A stretch of 64,000 nucleotides of DNA from an uncultured Pelagibacteraceae bacterium (GCA_902582845.1 CACHTQ010000002.1:62001-126000), one strand, 5' to 3'; numbered from the stretch's first letter, positions 18,068-26,694 are shown. Translations and numbers: made by a program. Notes: generated by a model from the sequence alone, not told the origin.

Positions 18068-19080
18068 TCTTTTTTTCCAAGTCTTTTCAATAAATTTGTT
18101 GAGGTTGTTGTGAATTCAAATCTATATTTTTCATTTGGTCTTGCTAATTTAAAACATGCTCTTGCTGCTAAAGCTCCTTCATGGAACCCTGACAAAATTA
18201 GTTTTAATTTACCAGGATAATTACAGATATCACCCACTGCATAAATGCCCTTTTGATTTGTCTCAAATTTTTCAGTATCTACTTCAATAGTTTTTTTATT
18301 TAAATTAAGACCCCAATTAGCAATTGGTCCCAGTTGCATAATAAGACCAAAAAAACCTAAAACATATTCAGTCTTTAAGTTTTTTATTTCATCATTATCA
18401 TGTTTGATATCAATGCTTTCTAGTGTTTTTTCCCCATAAACATTTGCCATTTGATATTTAGTAAAAAGATTTATCTTACCGTCTTTTACTAATGCTTGCA
18501 TTTTATCAACAGTAGCTTGTGCACCTCTAAATTCATCTCGTCTATGGATCAAGTTAACATTAGACTCTTTTGATAACTCAATAGCCCAATCTAATGCACT
18601 ATCTCCTCCTCCAAAAATTGAGACTGTTTTTCCTTTGAATATGTTTTTATCTTTTACTGAATAAAACAACGATTTATTTTCAAATTTTTCACACTCTTTT
18701 GGTGAAAATTTTCTAGGTTCAAATGATCCAACACCACCTGCAATAATTACATTTGGTGTCAAAAAAGAATTCCCACCACTAGTTTTTACTAGCCAATTAT
18801 TATCTTCTTTTTTAACTTCTTCTACTCTTTCACTTAAATGAAATTTGACATCAAAAGGTTTTAACTGATTTAATAAATTATTAGTAAGTTCCTCGCCTGT
18901 ACATTCGGGCACTGCAGGTATATCATAAATTGGTTTATCAGGATAAAGTTCGATACATTGCCCTCCAATTTTATCTAAATTATCAACTATCTCACAATCT
19001 AATCCGATTAATTTTAATTGATGAGCAGTAAAAAGACCTGTTGGACCTGCTCCAATAATTAATGCATCAGTTTTTTTCAT
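18064..19080 (-). CDS. Ferredoxin--NADP reductase, thioredoxin reductase-like type
   Basis: The 338-residue flavoprotein has the FAD dinucleotide motif GAGPTGLFTAHQL (8-20), the FAD-contact stretch IGGQCIELYPDKPIYDIPA, a second nucleotide fold with GGGDSALDWA and RRDEFRGA (NADPH phosphate-binding arginines), and GIYAVGDICNYPGKLKLI near the C-terminus. It lacks the CxxC of thioredoxin reductases, as expected for the YumC-type reductases. Together with the ferredoxin gene ending at the next base it forms an electron-transfer pair between NADPH and a 2Fe-2S ferredoxin. It overlaps the GST gene downstream. Confidence 0.9.
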   Translation of the reverse strand: MKKTDALIIGAGPTGLFTAHQLKLIGLDCEIVDNLDKIGGQCIELYPDKPIYDIPAVPECTGEELTNNLLNQLKPFDVKFHLSERVEEVKKEDNNWLVKTSGGNSFLTPNVIIAGGVGSFEPRKFSPKECEKFENKSLFYSVKDKNIFKGKTVSIFGGGDSALDWAIELSKESNVNLIHRRDEFRGAQATVDKMQALVKDGKINLFTKYQMANVYGEKTLESIDIKHDNDEIKNLKTEYVLGFFGLIMQLGPIANWGLNLNKKTIEVDTEKFETNQKGIYAVGDICNYPGKLKLILSGFHEGALAARACFKLARPNEKYRFEFTTTSTNLLKRLGKKE

Positions 19081-19401
19081 TTAAGCTTGTTTGGATGGTA
19101 TGTTTACTTCAAGTCCATCTAATTCATCTGAAACAATTATTTGACAACTAAGCCTACTATTTGTTTTTGGTTCAAATGCCATATCTAACATATCATCTTC
19201 TCCATCTTCTTTTTTTGGAATTTTATTAAACCAATCATCTTTGACATAAACATGGCAGGTTGCACACGCCATCCCTCCACCACAATCTGCATCGATACCA
19301 GGAATATCATTTTGAACAGCTCCCTCCATGACCGTAAGGCCATTTTGCACCTCAACTGTATGAGTTTGATTATCAGAAGTTATGTATGTTATTTTTGCCA
19401 T
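19081..19401 (-). CDS. fdx: Adrenodoxin-type 2Fe-2S ferredoxin
   Basis: The 106-residue protein carries C40-x5-C46-x2-C49 in [15 protein letters not shown] and the fourth ligand C86 in RLSCQI, the adrenodoxin/putidaredoxin spacing. It shuttles single electrons, here most likely to or from the adjacent ferredoxin-NADP reductase. The acceptor enzyme is not encoded nearby. It lies downstream of proteorhodopsin, but a strong terminator stands between them, so it may depend on read-through or its own promoter. Confidence 0.93.
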   Translation of the reverse strand: MAKITYITSDNQTHTVEVQNGLTVMEGAVQNDIPGIDADCGGGMACATCHVYVKDDWFNKIPKKEDGEDDMLDMAFEPKTNSRLSCQIIVSDELDGLEVNIPSKQA

Positions 19402-19420
19402 TCAATTAAATATAGGGATC

Positions 19421-19460
19421 AAAAAAAATAGGGCAAGTATGTAAAAACATACTCGCCCTA
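19421..19460 (-). terminator. Strong rho-independent terminator of the proteorhodopsin transcript
   Basis: A 14-bp stem with one mismatch (19429-19442 with 19447-19460, GC core GGGC/GCCC) closes a 4-base loop. On the reverse strand it is followed at once by eight U residues (19428-19421). It is one of the two clearest intrinsic terminators in the window and would end a single-gene proteorhodopsin mRNA. Confidence 0.88.
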
Positions 19461-19483
19461 AAATTATTTTAATTACTTAGTAA

Positions 19484-20260
19484 TTATCTTGCTCTTGAGC
19501 CAGCTCCTGAACTCATTGCAGCAGCCCAGATTACTAGACCGAATGCAATTTTGTTAATGAAGTCAGCTAAGTTGTAAACAACGTTTAGTGAGTTAGCATC
19601 TACACCACCTGTTAAGTAACCAAATACATAACCTAATGGATAAATAGCCCAACCTACAGTTACAATCATTCTCATTGCACCGAACGCAGTTACAAGAGCT
19701 TTGTTACCGCTTTTAGCAGCAGCTCTTCCAGCTTCACCAGAGAATATTTCATATAGAATGTAAATCCATCCAGCCATACCGATTACAAAACCAAGTGTAG
19801 CATTGATGTATCCAGCTTCTCCTAAGTATCCTCCGATTAACATTACTAATGAACCGATTAACAATCTCCAGAACATTCCAGAATTTGCTTTTCTTACTGC
19901 TACTAGAATTAAGTAGAATTCTACCATCTGTAATGGCACAGTAATTAACCAGTCAATATATCTGTATACTGTTGGTGAGTCACCTGTAGCAACCCATACT
20001 TCTCTCATGTACATGTAGTGAATGAAAGCAATACCAGTTACAAGACCTGCAACAGTTACTGATGTTTTCCACGCAGGGTTAACAGTACCTCTCTCCATGA
20101 AGAAGAAAGCTGTAGCCGCTAACATACCCATTGAAATTATCCAAAAAGATATTCCAACAAAGTCATCCTGAGCTAACATCGTTGCGTCTGCTGCATTAGC
20201 AACACCTGCATAACCCACTAGGGCTAAGGCTGCTAGAGCAAACAGTTTAAGTTTTTTCAT
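19484..20260 (-). CDS. Proteorhodopsin, blue-absorbing type
   Basis: The 258-residue light-driven proton pump has a signal sequence (cleavage near ANA, residue 23) and seven helices. Relative to the reference green proteorhodopsin all key sites are offset by exactly six: H81 (H75), proton acceptor D103 (D97), donor E114 (E108) and Schiff-base K237 (K231). The spectral tuning position is Q111 (L105 in green forms), predicting blue absorption. A strong ribosome site, GAGGGAG, lies 7 bases before the ATG. The transcript likely ends at the hairpin just downstream. No retinal genes are in the window. Confidence 0.97.
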   Translation of the reverse strand: MKKLKLFALAALALVGYAGVANAADATMLAQDDFVGISFWIISMGMLAATAFFFMERGTVNPAWKTSVTVAGLVTGIAFIHYMYMREVWVATGDSPTVYRYIDWLITVPLQMVEFYLILVAVRKANSGMFWRLLIGSLVMLIGGYLGEAGYINATLGFVIGMAGWIYILYEIFSGEAGRAAAKSGNKALVTAFGAMRMIVTVGWAIYPLGYVFGYLTGGVDANSLNVVYNLADFINKIAFGLVIWAAAMSSGAGSRAR

Positions 20261-20290
20261 AAAAAACTCCCTCTTTAGTTAGTTTTTACT

Positions 20291-20326
20291 TTAGTTTATA
20301 TAAACTAAGCTTAGGCATCCCTAAGC
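20291..20326 (-). promoter_or_regulatory. Two adjacent perfect dyads in the proteorhodopsin upstream region
   Basis: TTAGTTTATATAAACTAA (20291-20308) is an 18-bp perfect palindrome. Directly beside it, GCTTAGG-CATC-CCTAAGC (20309-20326) is a 7-bp perfect inverted repeat. On the reverse strand TTGCTT precedes TTTATA at an 18-base spacing, so the dyads coincide with a plausible promoter 30-65 bases before the ATG. They could be an operator or a leader hairpin. Confidence 0.5.
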
Positions 20327-20423
20327 AAAAGTTGTGGTTAAATACCAAATAAAAACACTTATTAGAAGACATAATTGTCATTAATTTACATTGATTTTAC
20401 TCGTTTTTTAAAATTAAATACAA

Positions 20424-20445
20424 TTTGTGATTTAAAAACCACAAA
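20424..20445 (+). promoter_or_regulatory. 22-bp imperfect dyad upstream of the propionyl-CoA synthetase gene
   Basis: TTTGTG and CACAAA arms are separated by a 10-base AT-rich spacer that is itself largely symmetric, ending 26 bases before the ATG. It could be a regulator site for the acyl-CoA synthetase gene. No regulator is known from the sequence and chance symmetry in AT-rich DNA is possible. Confidence 0.3.
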
Positions 20446-20471
20446 AAATTAACTAACGAATCAACATTATT

Positions 20472-22370
20472 ATGTCAGATAAATTCCAGGACATTTATAG
20501 GAAATCAATCGAAAATCCAGAGAATTTCTGGAAAAATGCATCTGACGATATCTTTTGGTTCAAAAAACCATCAAAAATTTTAAACAAGTCTAACCCTCCT
20601 TTTTACAAATGGTTTGAAGATGGGGTTACAAATACTTGCTACAATGCATTAGATTTTCATGTTGATAAAGGTCAAGGTAAGAAAACTGCACTAATTTATG
20701 ATAGTCCCATCACAGGTAACAAAAGTAAGCTTACATATGAAGAATTAAGATCAAAAGTTTCTAAATTTGCCGGTGCTTTAAACAATCAAGGCGTTGGTAA
20801 GGGTGATAGAGTAATAATTTATATGCCAATGATCCCAGAGGCAGTCATTGCAATGCTTGCTTGTGGAAGAATTGGAGCAATTCACTCTGTTGTTTTTGGT
20901 GGATTTGCATCAAATGAACTTGCAAGCAGAATAGATGATAGTAAAGCTAAAATTCTTGTCACAGCATCATGTGGTTTTGAACCAGGAAGAACAGTTAAAT
21001 ACAAACCATTGGTTGATGAAGCTGTCAAACTAGCAAATCATAAAATAGGTAAGATGATTTTATTTCAAAGAAAAGGTCATGAAGTTAAATTAAATGCACC
21101 TAATGAAATTAGTTGGGATGAAGCACTGGCTAATGCAAAAGATACTGATTGCGTTGAAATGAATTCAAATGAGTTTGCTTACATACTTTATACTTCGGGT
21201 ACTACAGGAACACCCAAGGGAATTGTAAGAGACATTGGAGGTCACATAGTAGCTTTGAAATGGACTATGAAGAATATCTATAACATTGATGAGGGAGATA
21301 TTTGGTGGTCAGCAAGTGATATTGGTTGGATTGTTGGTCATTCATACATCGTTTATGCTCCATTGTTTAAAGGATGTACAACTGTTTTGTTTGAAGGTAA
21401 ACCAGTAGGAACGCCTGATGCAGGAGCTTTCTGGAAAATTATTTCTGATTACAAAGTAAAATCTTTATTTACAGCTCCAACTGCATTTAGAGCAATCAAA
21501 AAAGAAGATCCAGATGGAAAGTTTTTTTCTAAATACGATTTAAGTAAATTTGAGAGTCTTTTTCTCGCAGGTGAAAGAGCAGATCCAGATACCATCAAAT
21601 GGGCTGAAAATTTATTAAAAGTTCCAGTAATTGACCATTGGTGGCAAACAGAAACCAGCTGGGCAATTAGTTCAAATTGCACTGGAATTGAAATGATGAA
21701 AACAAAATATGGTTCAGCGTGTAAAGCAGTTCCTGGTTATGATGTAAAAATTATTAAATCAGATCAAACTTTAGCTAAACCAAATGAAATGGGAGATATT
21801 GTTGTTAAGCTACCCTTGCCACCAGGCACATTTCCAACACTTTGGAATGCAGATCAGAGATATAAAGAAAATTATATGTCAAATTATGATGGATATTATC
21901 AAACATATGATGCGGGTCATATTGATGAGGATGGTTATATTTGGATTATGTCAAGAACTGATGACATCATAAATGTTGCTGGCCATAGGTTATCAACTGG
22001 TGCTATTGAAGAAGTTTTATCTGAACATCAATCAGTAGCTGAATGTGCAGTGCTAGGGATTGCAGATAAACTTAAGGGACAACTGCCAATTGGTTTAGTT
22101 GTATTAAAAGCAGGCGTTAATAAAAGTCATGAAGAAATTTCAAAAGAATGTGTTAAAATGGTAAGAGAAAAAATTGGTCCTGTTGCTGCGTTCAAGGTTG
22201 CCATAGTTATAAAACGACTTCCTAAAACTAGATCAGGTAAAATTTTAAGAGGAACTATAAGAAAAATAGCTGATAAAGAGGAATACAAAATGCCTCCAAC
22301 TATTGATGATCCAGCAATTTTAGACGAAATAAAAACTGATCTGATTAACCATAATATTTTAAGAAAGTGA
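20472..22370 (+). CDS. prpE: Propionyl-CoA synthetase (acetyl-CoA synthetase-like)
   Basis: The 632-residue AMP-forming ligase activates a short-chain acid, most likely propionate, to its CoA thioester. It shows the AMP-binding motif YTSGTTGTPKG, the DHWWQTETSW adenylate site, DDIINVAGHRLSTG and the C-terminal TRSGKILRGT with the catalytic lysine. TASCGFEPGRTVKYKPLVD is characteristic of PrpE rather than Acs. It is divergent from proteorhodopsin across 211 bases, and its stop overlaps the GTG start of the SMR gene. No methylcitrate-cycle genes are in the window. Confidence 0.88.
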   Translation: MSDKFQDIYRKSIENPENFWKNASDDIFWFKKPSKILNKSNPPFYKWFEDGVTNTCYNALDFHVDKGQGKKTALIYDSPITGNKSKLTYEELRSKVSKFAGALNNQGVGKGDRVIIYMPMIPEAVIAMLACGRIGAIHSVVFGGFASNELASRIDDSKAKILVTASCGFEPGRTVKYKPLVDEAVKLANHKIGKMILFQRKGHEVKLNAPNEISWDEALANAKDTDCVEMNSNEFAYILYTSGTTGTPKGIVRDIGGHIVALKWTMKNIYNIDEGDIWWSASDIGWIVGHSYIVYAPLFKGCTTVLFEGKPVGTPDAGAFWKIISDYKVKSLFTAPTAFRAIKKEDPDGKFFSKYDLSKFESLFLAGERADPDTIKWAENLLKVPVIDHWWQTETSWAISSNCTGIEMMKTKYGSACKAVPGYDVKIIKSDQTLAKPNEMGDIVVKLPLPPGTFPTLWNADQRYKENYMSNYDGYYQTYDAGHIDEDGYIWIMSRTDDIINVAGHRLSTGAIEEVLSEHQSVAECAVLGIADKLKGQLPIGLVVLKAGVNKSHEEISKECVKMVREKIGPVAAFKVAIVIKRLPKTRSGKILRGTIRKIADKEEYKMPPTIDDPAILDEIKTDLINHNILRK

Positions 22371-22699
22371 TAAAAACTTACTTATTCCTTTTTGGCGCAA
22401 TTTTTTGTGAAGTTGCGGGTACAATGTTATTACCAGCGTCACAAAATTTTTCAAAATTTATACCTACATTTGCTTTGGCTGTCTTTTATTTAACCGCATT
22501 TTATCTATTAACTTTTGTAGTAAATAAGTTACCAATAGCAATTGTTTATGCTACTTGGAGTGGTCTTGGTATATTTACCATTGCTATATTAGGATATATC
22601 TTTTTTAAACAAACTTTAGCTTGGCAATCAATTTTGGGATTATTTTTAATAGTAATAGGTGTGATTCTAGTCAACACTTTTTCTGTAAATAATTTATAA
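22367..22699 (+). CDS. Small multidrug resistance (SMR/EmrE) family transporter
   Basis: The 110-residue protein has four predicted membrane helices, the conserved membrane glutamate in FCEVAGT (E15) and YATWSGLGIFTIA, nearly the EmrE motif YAIWSG. Members exchange protons for lipophilic cations or for guanidinium, polyamines or osmolytes. The GTG start overlaps the prpE stop (GTGA), implying coupling. The drug versus physiological substrate cannot be decided. Confidence 0.88.
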   Translation: MIKTYLFLFGAIFCEVAGTMLLPASQNFSKFIPTFALAVFYLTAFYLLTFVVNKLPIAIVYATWSGLGIFTIAILGYIFFKQTLAWQSILGLFLIVIGVILVNTFSVNNL

Positions 22700-22709
22700 A
22701 CTCAGGGTT

Positions 22710-23654
22710 ATGAAATTTAATTTATTAATCACAGGAGGCCTGGGTTATATTGGTTCATTTACAGCAAAAAACTATCTAAAAAAAACGAGAAAAAAATTAT
22801 TTGTAGTTGATAATTTATCTAGAGGAAATTTCTTTGCTAAAAAATACTCAAACAACAGTATTTTAGATATTTCAAATAATAAATTGAATAAAATTATTGA
22901 AAAGAAAAAGATTAACACAATTATTCATTTAGCTTCTTTTACTTGTGTAAGAGAAAGTATAAGAAAAAAGAGTAAGTATCTTAATAACTATAAGTCACAG
23001 ATTAAATTTATAAACAATGTCAAGAAAACAAGTGTGAAATATTTTATTTTTTCGAGTTCATTGTCTGTTTATGAAAAAAATAAATATAAAAGAAACCTTT
23101 CTCCTTATTCAATGTACAAATTAAAAATTGAGAAATATCTTAAAACTATTTCATCTAAAAATTTTAAAGTTATAATTTTGAGGTATCCAAATATTATTGG
23201 ATCTGATCCAAGTGGAAAACTTGGAGAGAAAAATGATTTTATCAGTCGAATAGTTCCCTTATTCTATAAAAATCTGTTAAAAACGAAAAAGAATACACTT
23301 TTCTATGACTATAATAAAAAGATTTACCCCTCTAGAAATTATATGCATGTTGATGATATTTCCAATATTAATTTAAAAGTTGTCGAAAATTTAGATAAAT
23401 TTAAAAATAGATACCAAATCTTTAATATAAAAAATAAAAAAGAATATTCAAATTTTGAGGTTTTAAATTCCTTATCTAAAATAATGAAAAAAAAACCGAT
23501 AATTGATTTAAAACAGATAAATAATAAGGAAAGTATTCAACAAATTATCAATACAAAAAATGATATTTTAAAAATAATTAAATACAATATCAAATATAAA
23601 GATTTAAAAAAAATTTTACAAACAAACTCAAGATGGTTCAAAAAAATATATTAG
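22710..23654 (+). CDS. NAD-dependent sugar epimerase/dehydratase (GalE-like SDR)
   Basis: The 314-residue extended short-chain dehydrogenase starts with the Rossmann motif TGGLGYIGSFTAKNYL. It has the catalytic Ser in FSSSLSVY and the YSMYK (YxxxK) pair near residue 132, then RYPNIIG and NYMHVDDIS as in UDP-glucose 4-epimerases. It would modify a nucleotide sugar for surface glycan synthesis. Composition is very AT-rich and lysine-rich compared with the neighbouring core genes. It overlaps the next glycosyltransferase by 22 bases. The exact substrate is unknown. Confidence 0.8.
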   Translation: MKFNLLITGGLGYIGSFTAKNYLKKTRKKLFVVDNLSRGNFFAKKYSNNSILDISNNKLNKIIEKKKINTIIHLASFTCVRESIRKKSKYLNNYKSQIKFINNVKKTSVKYFIFSSSLSVYEKNKYKRNLSPYSMYKLKIEKYLKTISSKNFKVIILRYPNIIGSDPSGKLGEKNDFISRIVPLFYKNLLKTKKNTLFYDYNKKIYPSRNYMHVDDISNINLKVVENLDKFKNRYQIFNIKNKKEYSNFEVLNSLSKIMKKKPIIDLKQINNKESIQQIINTKNDILKIIKYNIKYKDLKKILQTNSRWFKKIY

Positions 23655-24445
23655 TTAGCGTATTAATAAATAATTATAATAATCAAAAATTTTTGAAAAA
23701 AAGTATAAATAGTTGTTTGAACCAAACATATAAAAATGTCGAAATTATAATATTTGACGATAATTCAACAGATAATTCTAAAAAAATTATAAAAAAAATA
23801 AAACATAAAAAATTAAAAAAAATCTTTAATTCGAAAAAAAAGCGCGGGTCCTCTGCGTTAAATCAACTTAATGCAATCAATAAATCTTTTTTAAAATCTA
23901 AGGGTGATCTCATTTTTTTACTTGATAGTGATGATTATTTTCTGAAAAATAAAATTAAATTCATTGTCAATTTATTTAATAAAAAAAAAGAATTAAATTT
24001 TGTTCAAGATAATCCTATATATTTTTATCCAAATCAAAATTTAAAAGTAGAAAAAAAACTTAAAAAAAAATTATTTACCTTGCATACTTGGCCTTATTTT
24101 AACACTACAAGTACTATGGTTTTTAAAAGAAATTTTTTAAGAAAATTACTTAAAGATATATCATTTTCTAATTATAACTTTAAAAGGATGTTTTTTGATG
24201 CAAGAGCGTTTATTTATATTCATTTTTTTGAAAAAAATTATATGTGTTTAGGAAAGTCCTTAACTGTTTATACTCAAAATATATATGGGGATACAATTAT
24301 GAATTATGAAAAAAAAAATATTAATTGGTGGACGAGAAGATTTGAATATCATTCATATGTAAAGAACTTATTTTATAAAAAAAACAAATTTCATTTTAAA
24401 TTTATTGATTATTATCTTACTTACTTGATTAGATTTTTGTTTTAG
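23633..24445 (+). CDS. Family 2 glycosyltransferase
   Basis: The N-terminal GT-A fold begins LVSVLINNYNNQKFLKKSINSC and has FDDNSTDNS and the metal-binding LLDSDDYF (about residue 95). The C-terminal part is basic and aromatic without a clear membrane helix. It would transfer a sugar to a growing surface polysaccharide. The gene overlaps the epimerase and ends 5 bases before the convergent dihydroorotase gene. With the epimerase it forms a two-gene, especially AT-rich glycan cassette. Confidence 0.8.
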   Translation: MVQKNILVSVLINNYNNQKFLKKSINSCLNQTYKNVEIIIFDDNSTDNSKKIIKKIKHKKLKKIFNSKKKRGSSALNQLNAINKSFLKSKGDLIFLLDSDDYFLKNKIKFIVNLFNKKKELNFVQDNPIYFYPNQNLKVEKKLKKKLFTLHTWPYFNTTSTMVFKRNFLRKLLKDISFSNYNFKRMFFDARAFIYIHFFEKNYMCLGKSLTVYTQNIYGDTIMNYEKKNINWWTRRFEYHSYVKNLFYKKNKFHFKFIDYYLTYLIRFLF

Positions 24446-24450
24446 TACAA

Positions 24451-25758
24451 TTAATCAAATTCTAATGGCTTACCCTCAGCTTCACCAATTATTTTACCAT
24501 TTTTCATTTTAATTTTTCCATCTATAATTGTAGCCACTGGTGTCCCTTTAAATTCATATCCATTGAAAGGCGACCATCCACATTTACTCTCAATATTTTC
24601 ATTTTTAATGATGATTTTTTTATTCATGTCTACAATTGTAAAATCAGCATCAAAACCTTCCTTGATATATCCTTTGTTTTTAATGCTAAAAATTTTGATT
24701 GGATTTTCGCATACAAGATTTATTAATTGATTAAGAGACAATTTACCGTCGTTTACATGATTTAACATAACAGGCATGAGTGTTTGAACACCAGGCATTC
24801 CCGATGGTGAATTTGGATAACTCTTATCCTTGTTTGCTTTTAAATGTGGAGCATGGTCTGATCCAATTGTATCATTTAAATTATTTTTAACAGCATACCA
24901 CAAACGATCGTAATGAGACTTATCTCGTATTGGTGGATTCATTTGGGCATATGTTCCAAGTTTTTCATAACAATCAGGTGCGTAGATTGTTAAATGCTGT
25001 GGTGTAATTTCAAAAGTAATATTACCTTTGTGCTGAGATAAAAAATCTACCTCTTGTTTAGTGGTAATGTGTAACACATGTGCTTTTTTATTATATTTTT
25101 TAGCAAGTCTAACTATTCTTCTAGTCGAAGAAATTGCACATTCCTCACTTCTCCAAATAGGATGGGAGCGCACATCACCATTTTTAATTAATTTTTTATT
25201 CTTATTTAAGATTTCCTCATCCTCAGAGTGAACTGCAACTACCTTTGAACTATTTTGAAAAACTTTATCAATATCCTCCTCTAGTGCTACTAAGAGATTA
25301 CCTGTTGATGAACCTACAAACAATTTGATCCCACAACAGCCCTCTAAATTTTTTAACTCAGCGAGTTGATTAACGTTACCTGCTGTCGCGCCGAAATAGA
25401 AAGCATAATTGCAATACATTCTATTTTTTGCAAGATCTAATTTTCTTTGGAATTCTTTTAAGTTGGAGGTTGGAGGGTTAGTATTAGGCATTTCAAACAC
25501 GGCTGTGATTCCTCCGGCTACTGCCGCTCTACTTCCAGAATTAAGATCCTCAGTATCTGTAGAACCTGGTTCCCTAAAATGAGTCTGGGTATCTATACAG
25601 CCAGGTAAGGTAATTTTATTTTTGGCATCATAAACTTCTTTTGCTTCCTCTGATATTTGACCAATTTTAAATATTTTACCATCTTTAACGGCAATATCCT
25701 TATCCTCTAGTTTTCCATTGATATAACATTGCCCATTTTTAATTATTAGATCTAACAT
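24451..25758 (-). CDS. pyrC: Dihydroorotase family amidohydrolase (class I) with altered first metal motif
   Basis: The 435-residue protein belongs to the dihydroorotase/allantoinase amidohydrolases that cyclise carbamoyl-aspartate in pyrimidine synthesis. It has the carboxylated lysine in GIKLFVGSSTG (K145), histidines in AVHSEDEE (H177) and HVLHITT (H230), and SDHAPH carrying the catalytic Asp. The usual DxHxH reads D56-T-Q58-T-H60, so the first metal His is Gln. I recall the same change in an alphaproteobacterial dihydroorotase group (FREPG, VFEMPNTNP, SPSGMPGVQTL). It is divergent from ygfZ. Confidence 0.85.
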   Translation of the reverse strand: MLDLIIKNGQCYINGKLEDKDIAVKDGKIFKIGQISEEAKEVYDAKNKITLPGCIDTQTHFREPGSTDTEDLNSGSRAAVAGGITAVFEMPNTNPPTSNLKEFQRKLDLAKNRMYCNYAFYFGATAGNVNQLAELKNLEGCCGIKLFVGSSTGNLLVALEEDIDKVFQNSSKVVAVHSEDEEILNKNKKLIKNGDVRSHPIWRSEECAISSTRRIVRLAKKYNKKAHVLHITTKQEVDFLSQHKGNITFEITPQHLTIYAPDCYEKLGTYAQMNPPIRDKSHYDRLWYAVKNNLNDTIGSDHAPHLKANKDKSYPNSPSGMPGVQTLMPVMLNHVNDGKLSLNQLINLVCENPIKIFSIKNKGYIKEGFDADFTIVDMNKKIIIKNENIESKCGWSPFNGYEFKGTPVATIIDGKIKMKNGKIIGEAEGKPLEFD

Positions 25759-25801
25759 TTATGAAAAAAGTTATTATATTAAATTAATCGATCAATCAAA
25801 T

Positions 25802-26689
25802 ATGAATAATAGTGTTTATATATTAAAAGATAGAGCAATACTATATGTAAATGGCCAGGATGCTAGAGACTTCTTGCAAAATTTAATTAGTAATGACATT
25901 AATAAAGTTACAGATAGCTCAAGTTGTTTTGCCTCATTATTAACCCCTCAAGGAAAGTTTCTTTATGAATTTATAGTAGTTAAGCACAAGTCAGGTTTTT
26001 TTATTGACTGTGAAAAGTCTCAATCTGAGGAAATATTGCAACAATTTAATTTATATAAAATAAGATCAAAGGTCGAAATTCTTAATCTTAGCAATGAATT
26101 TGTTGTTGCTAGTTTTAGCTATGAAAAATATTTATCAATAGATAACTCAAAAGACATTCTTGGTTTTACTATGAGATATAGAGAGGATCCAATAGTTCTA
26201 GATCCAAGAAATAAAAATTTGGGTGCAAGGTTAATAATTAATTTAGAAAAACTTTATTTGTCTCTAAAAAAACTTGAACTAAAAGATAATAAAATTGAGG
26301 ACTATTATAACCAAAGTCATAAACTTGGGATAGTTCCAAAGAATTTGAATAAATTAAAAAATAAATTATTTGGTATTGAATGTAATTTTGAAGAACTGAA
26401 TGGTATTGATTTTAAAAAAGGGTGTTATGTAGGACAAGAAAACACTGCTAGAATTAAACTTAAAAATAAACTTTCTAAGAGGTTGTTACCAGTTCAAATA
26501 ATTGATGGAATACTTGATGAGGGTGAAACAGTGTATTGTAATGAGATTGAAATTGGAAAAATTTTGATAAATGAAGGTTATCCCTTTGCTTTGATAAAAT
26601 TTTCAAATGAAAATTTCAATAAAGATCTTACTTTAAAAGGTAAAAATGGATCATTTAAAATATTTATACCTGAATGGCTAAAGATTTAG
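25802..26689 (+). CDS. ygfZ: Folate-binding Fe-S cluster maintenance protein YgfZ
   Basis: The 295-residue GcvT-like protein has the N-terminal GQDARDFLQNLISNDI segment and the signature KGCYVGQE near residue 212, whose cysteine defines the YgfZ/IBA57 family. It uses tetrahydrofolate to help keep certain 4Fe-4S enzymes active, for example MiaB and aconitase-like targets. It is divergent from the dihydroorotase gene. Its stop is 6 bases from the 3' end of the convergent tRNA-Leu. A functional link with the Fe-S enzyme NadA just downstream is conceivable but not shown. Confidence 0.88.
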   Translation: MNNSVYILKDRAILYVNGQDARDFLQNLISNDINKVTDSSSCFASLLTPQGKFLYEFIVVKHKSGFFIDCEKSQSEEILQQFNLYKIRSKVEILNLSNEFVVASFSYEKYLSIDNSKDILGFTMRYREDPIVLDPRNKNLGARLIINLEKLYLSLKKLELKDNKIEDYYNQSHKLGIVPKNLNKLKNKLFGIECNFEELNGIDFKKGCYVGQENTARIKLKNKLSKRLLPVQIIDGILDEGETVYCNEIEIGKILINEGYPFALIKFSNENFNKDLTLKGKNGSFKIFIPEWLKI

Positions 26690-26694
26690 TTTTT

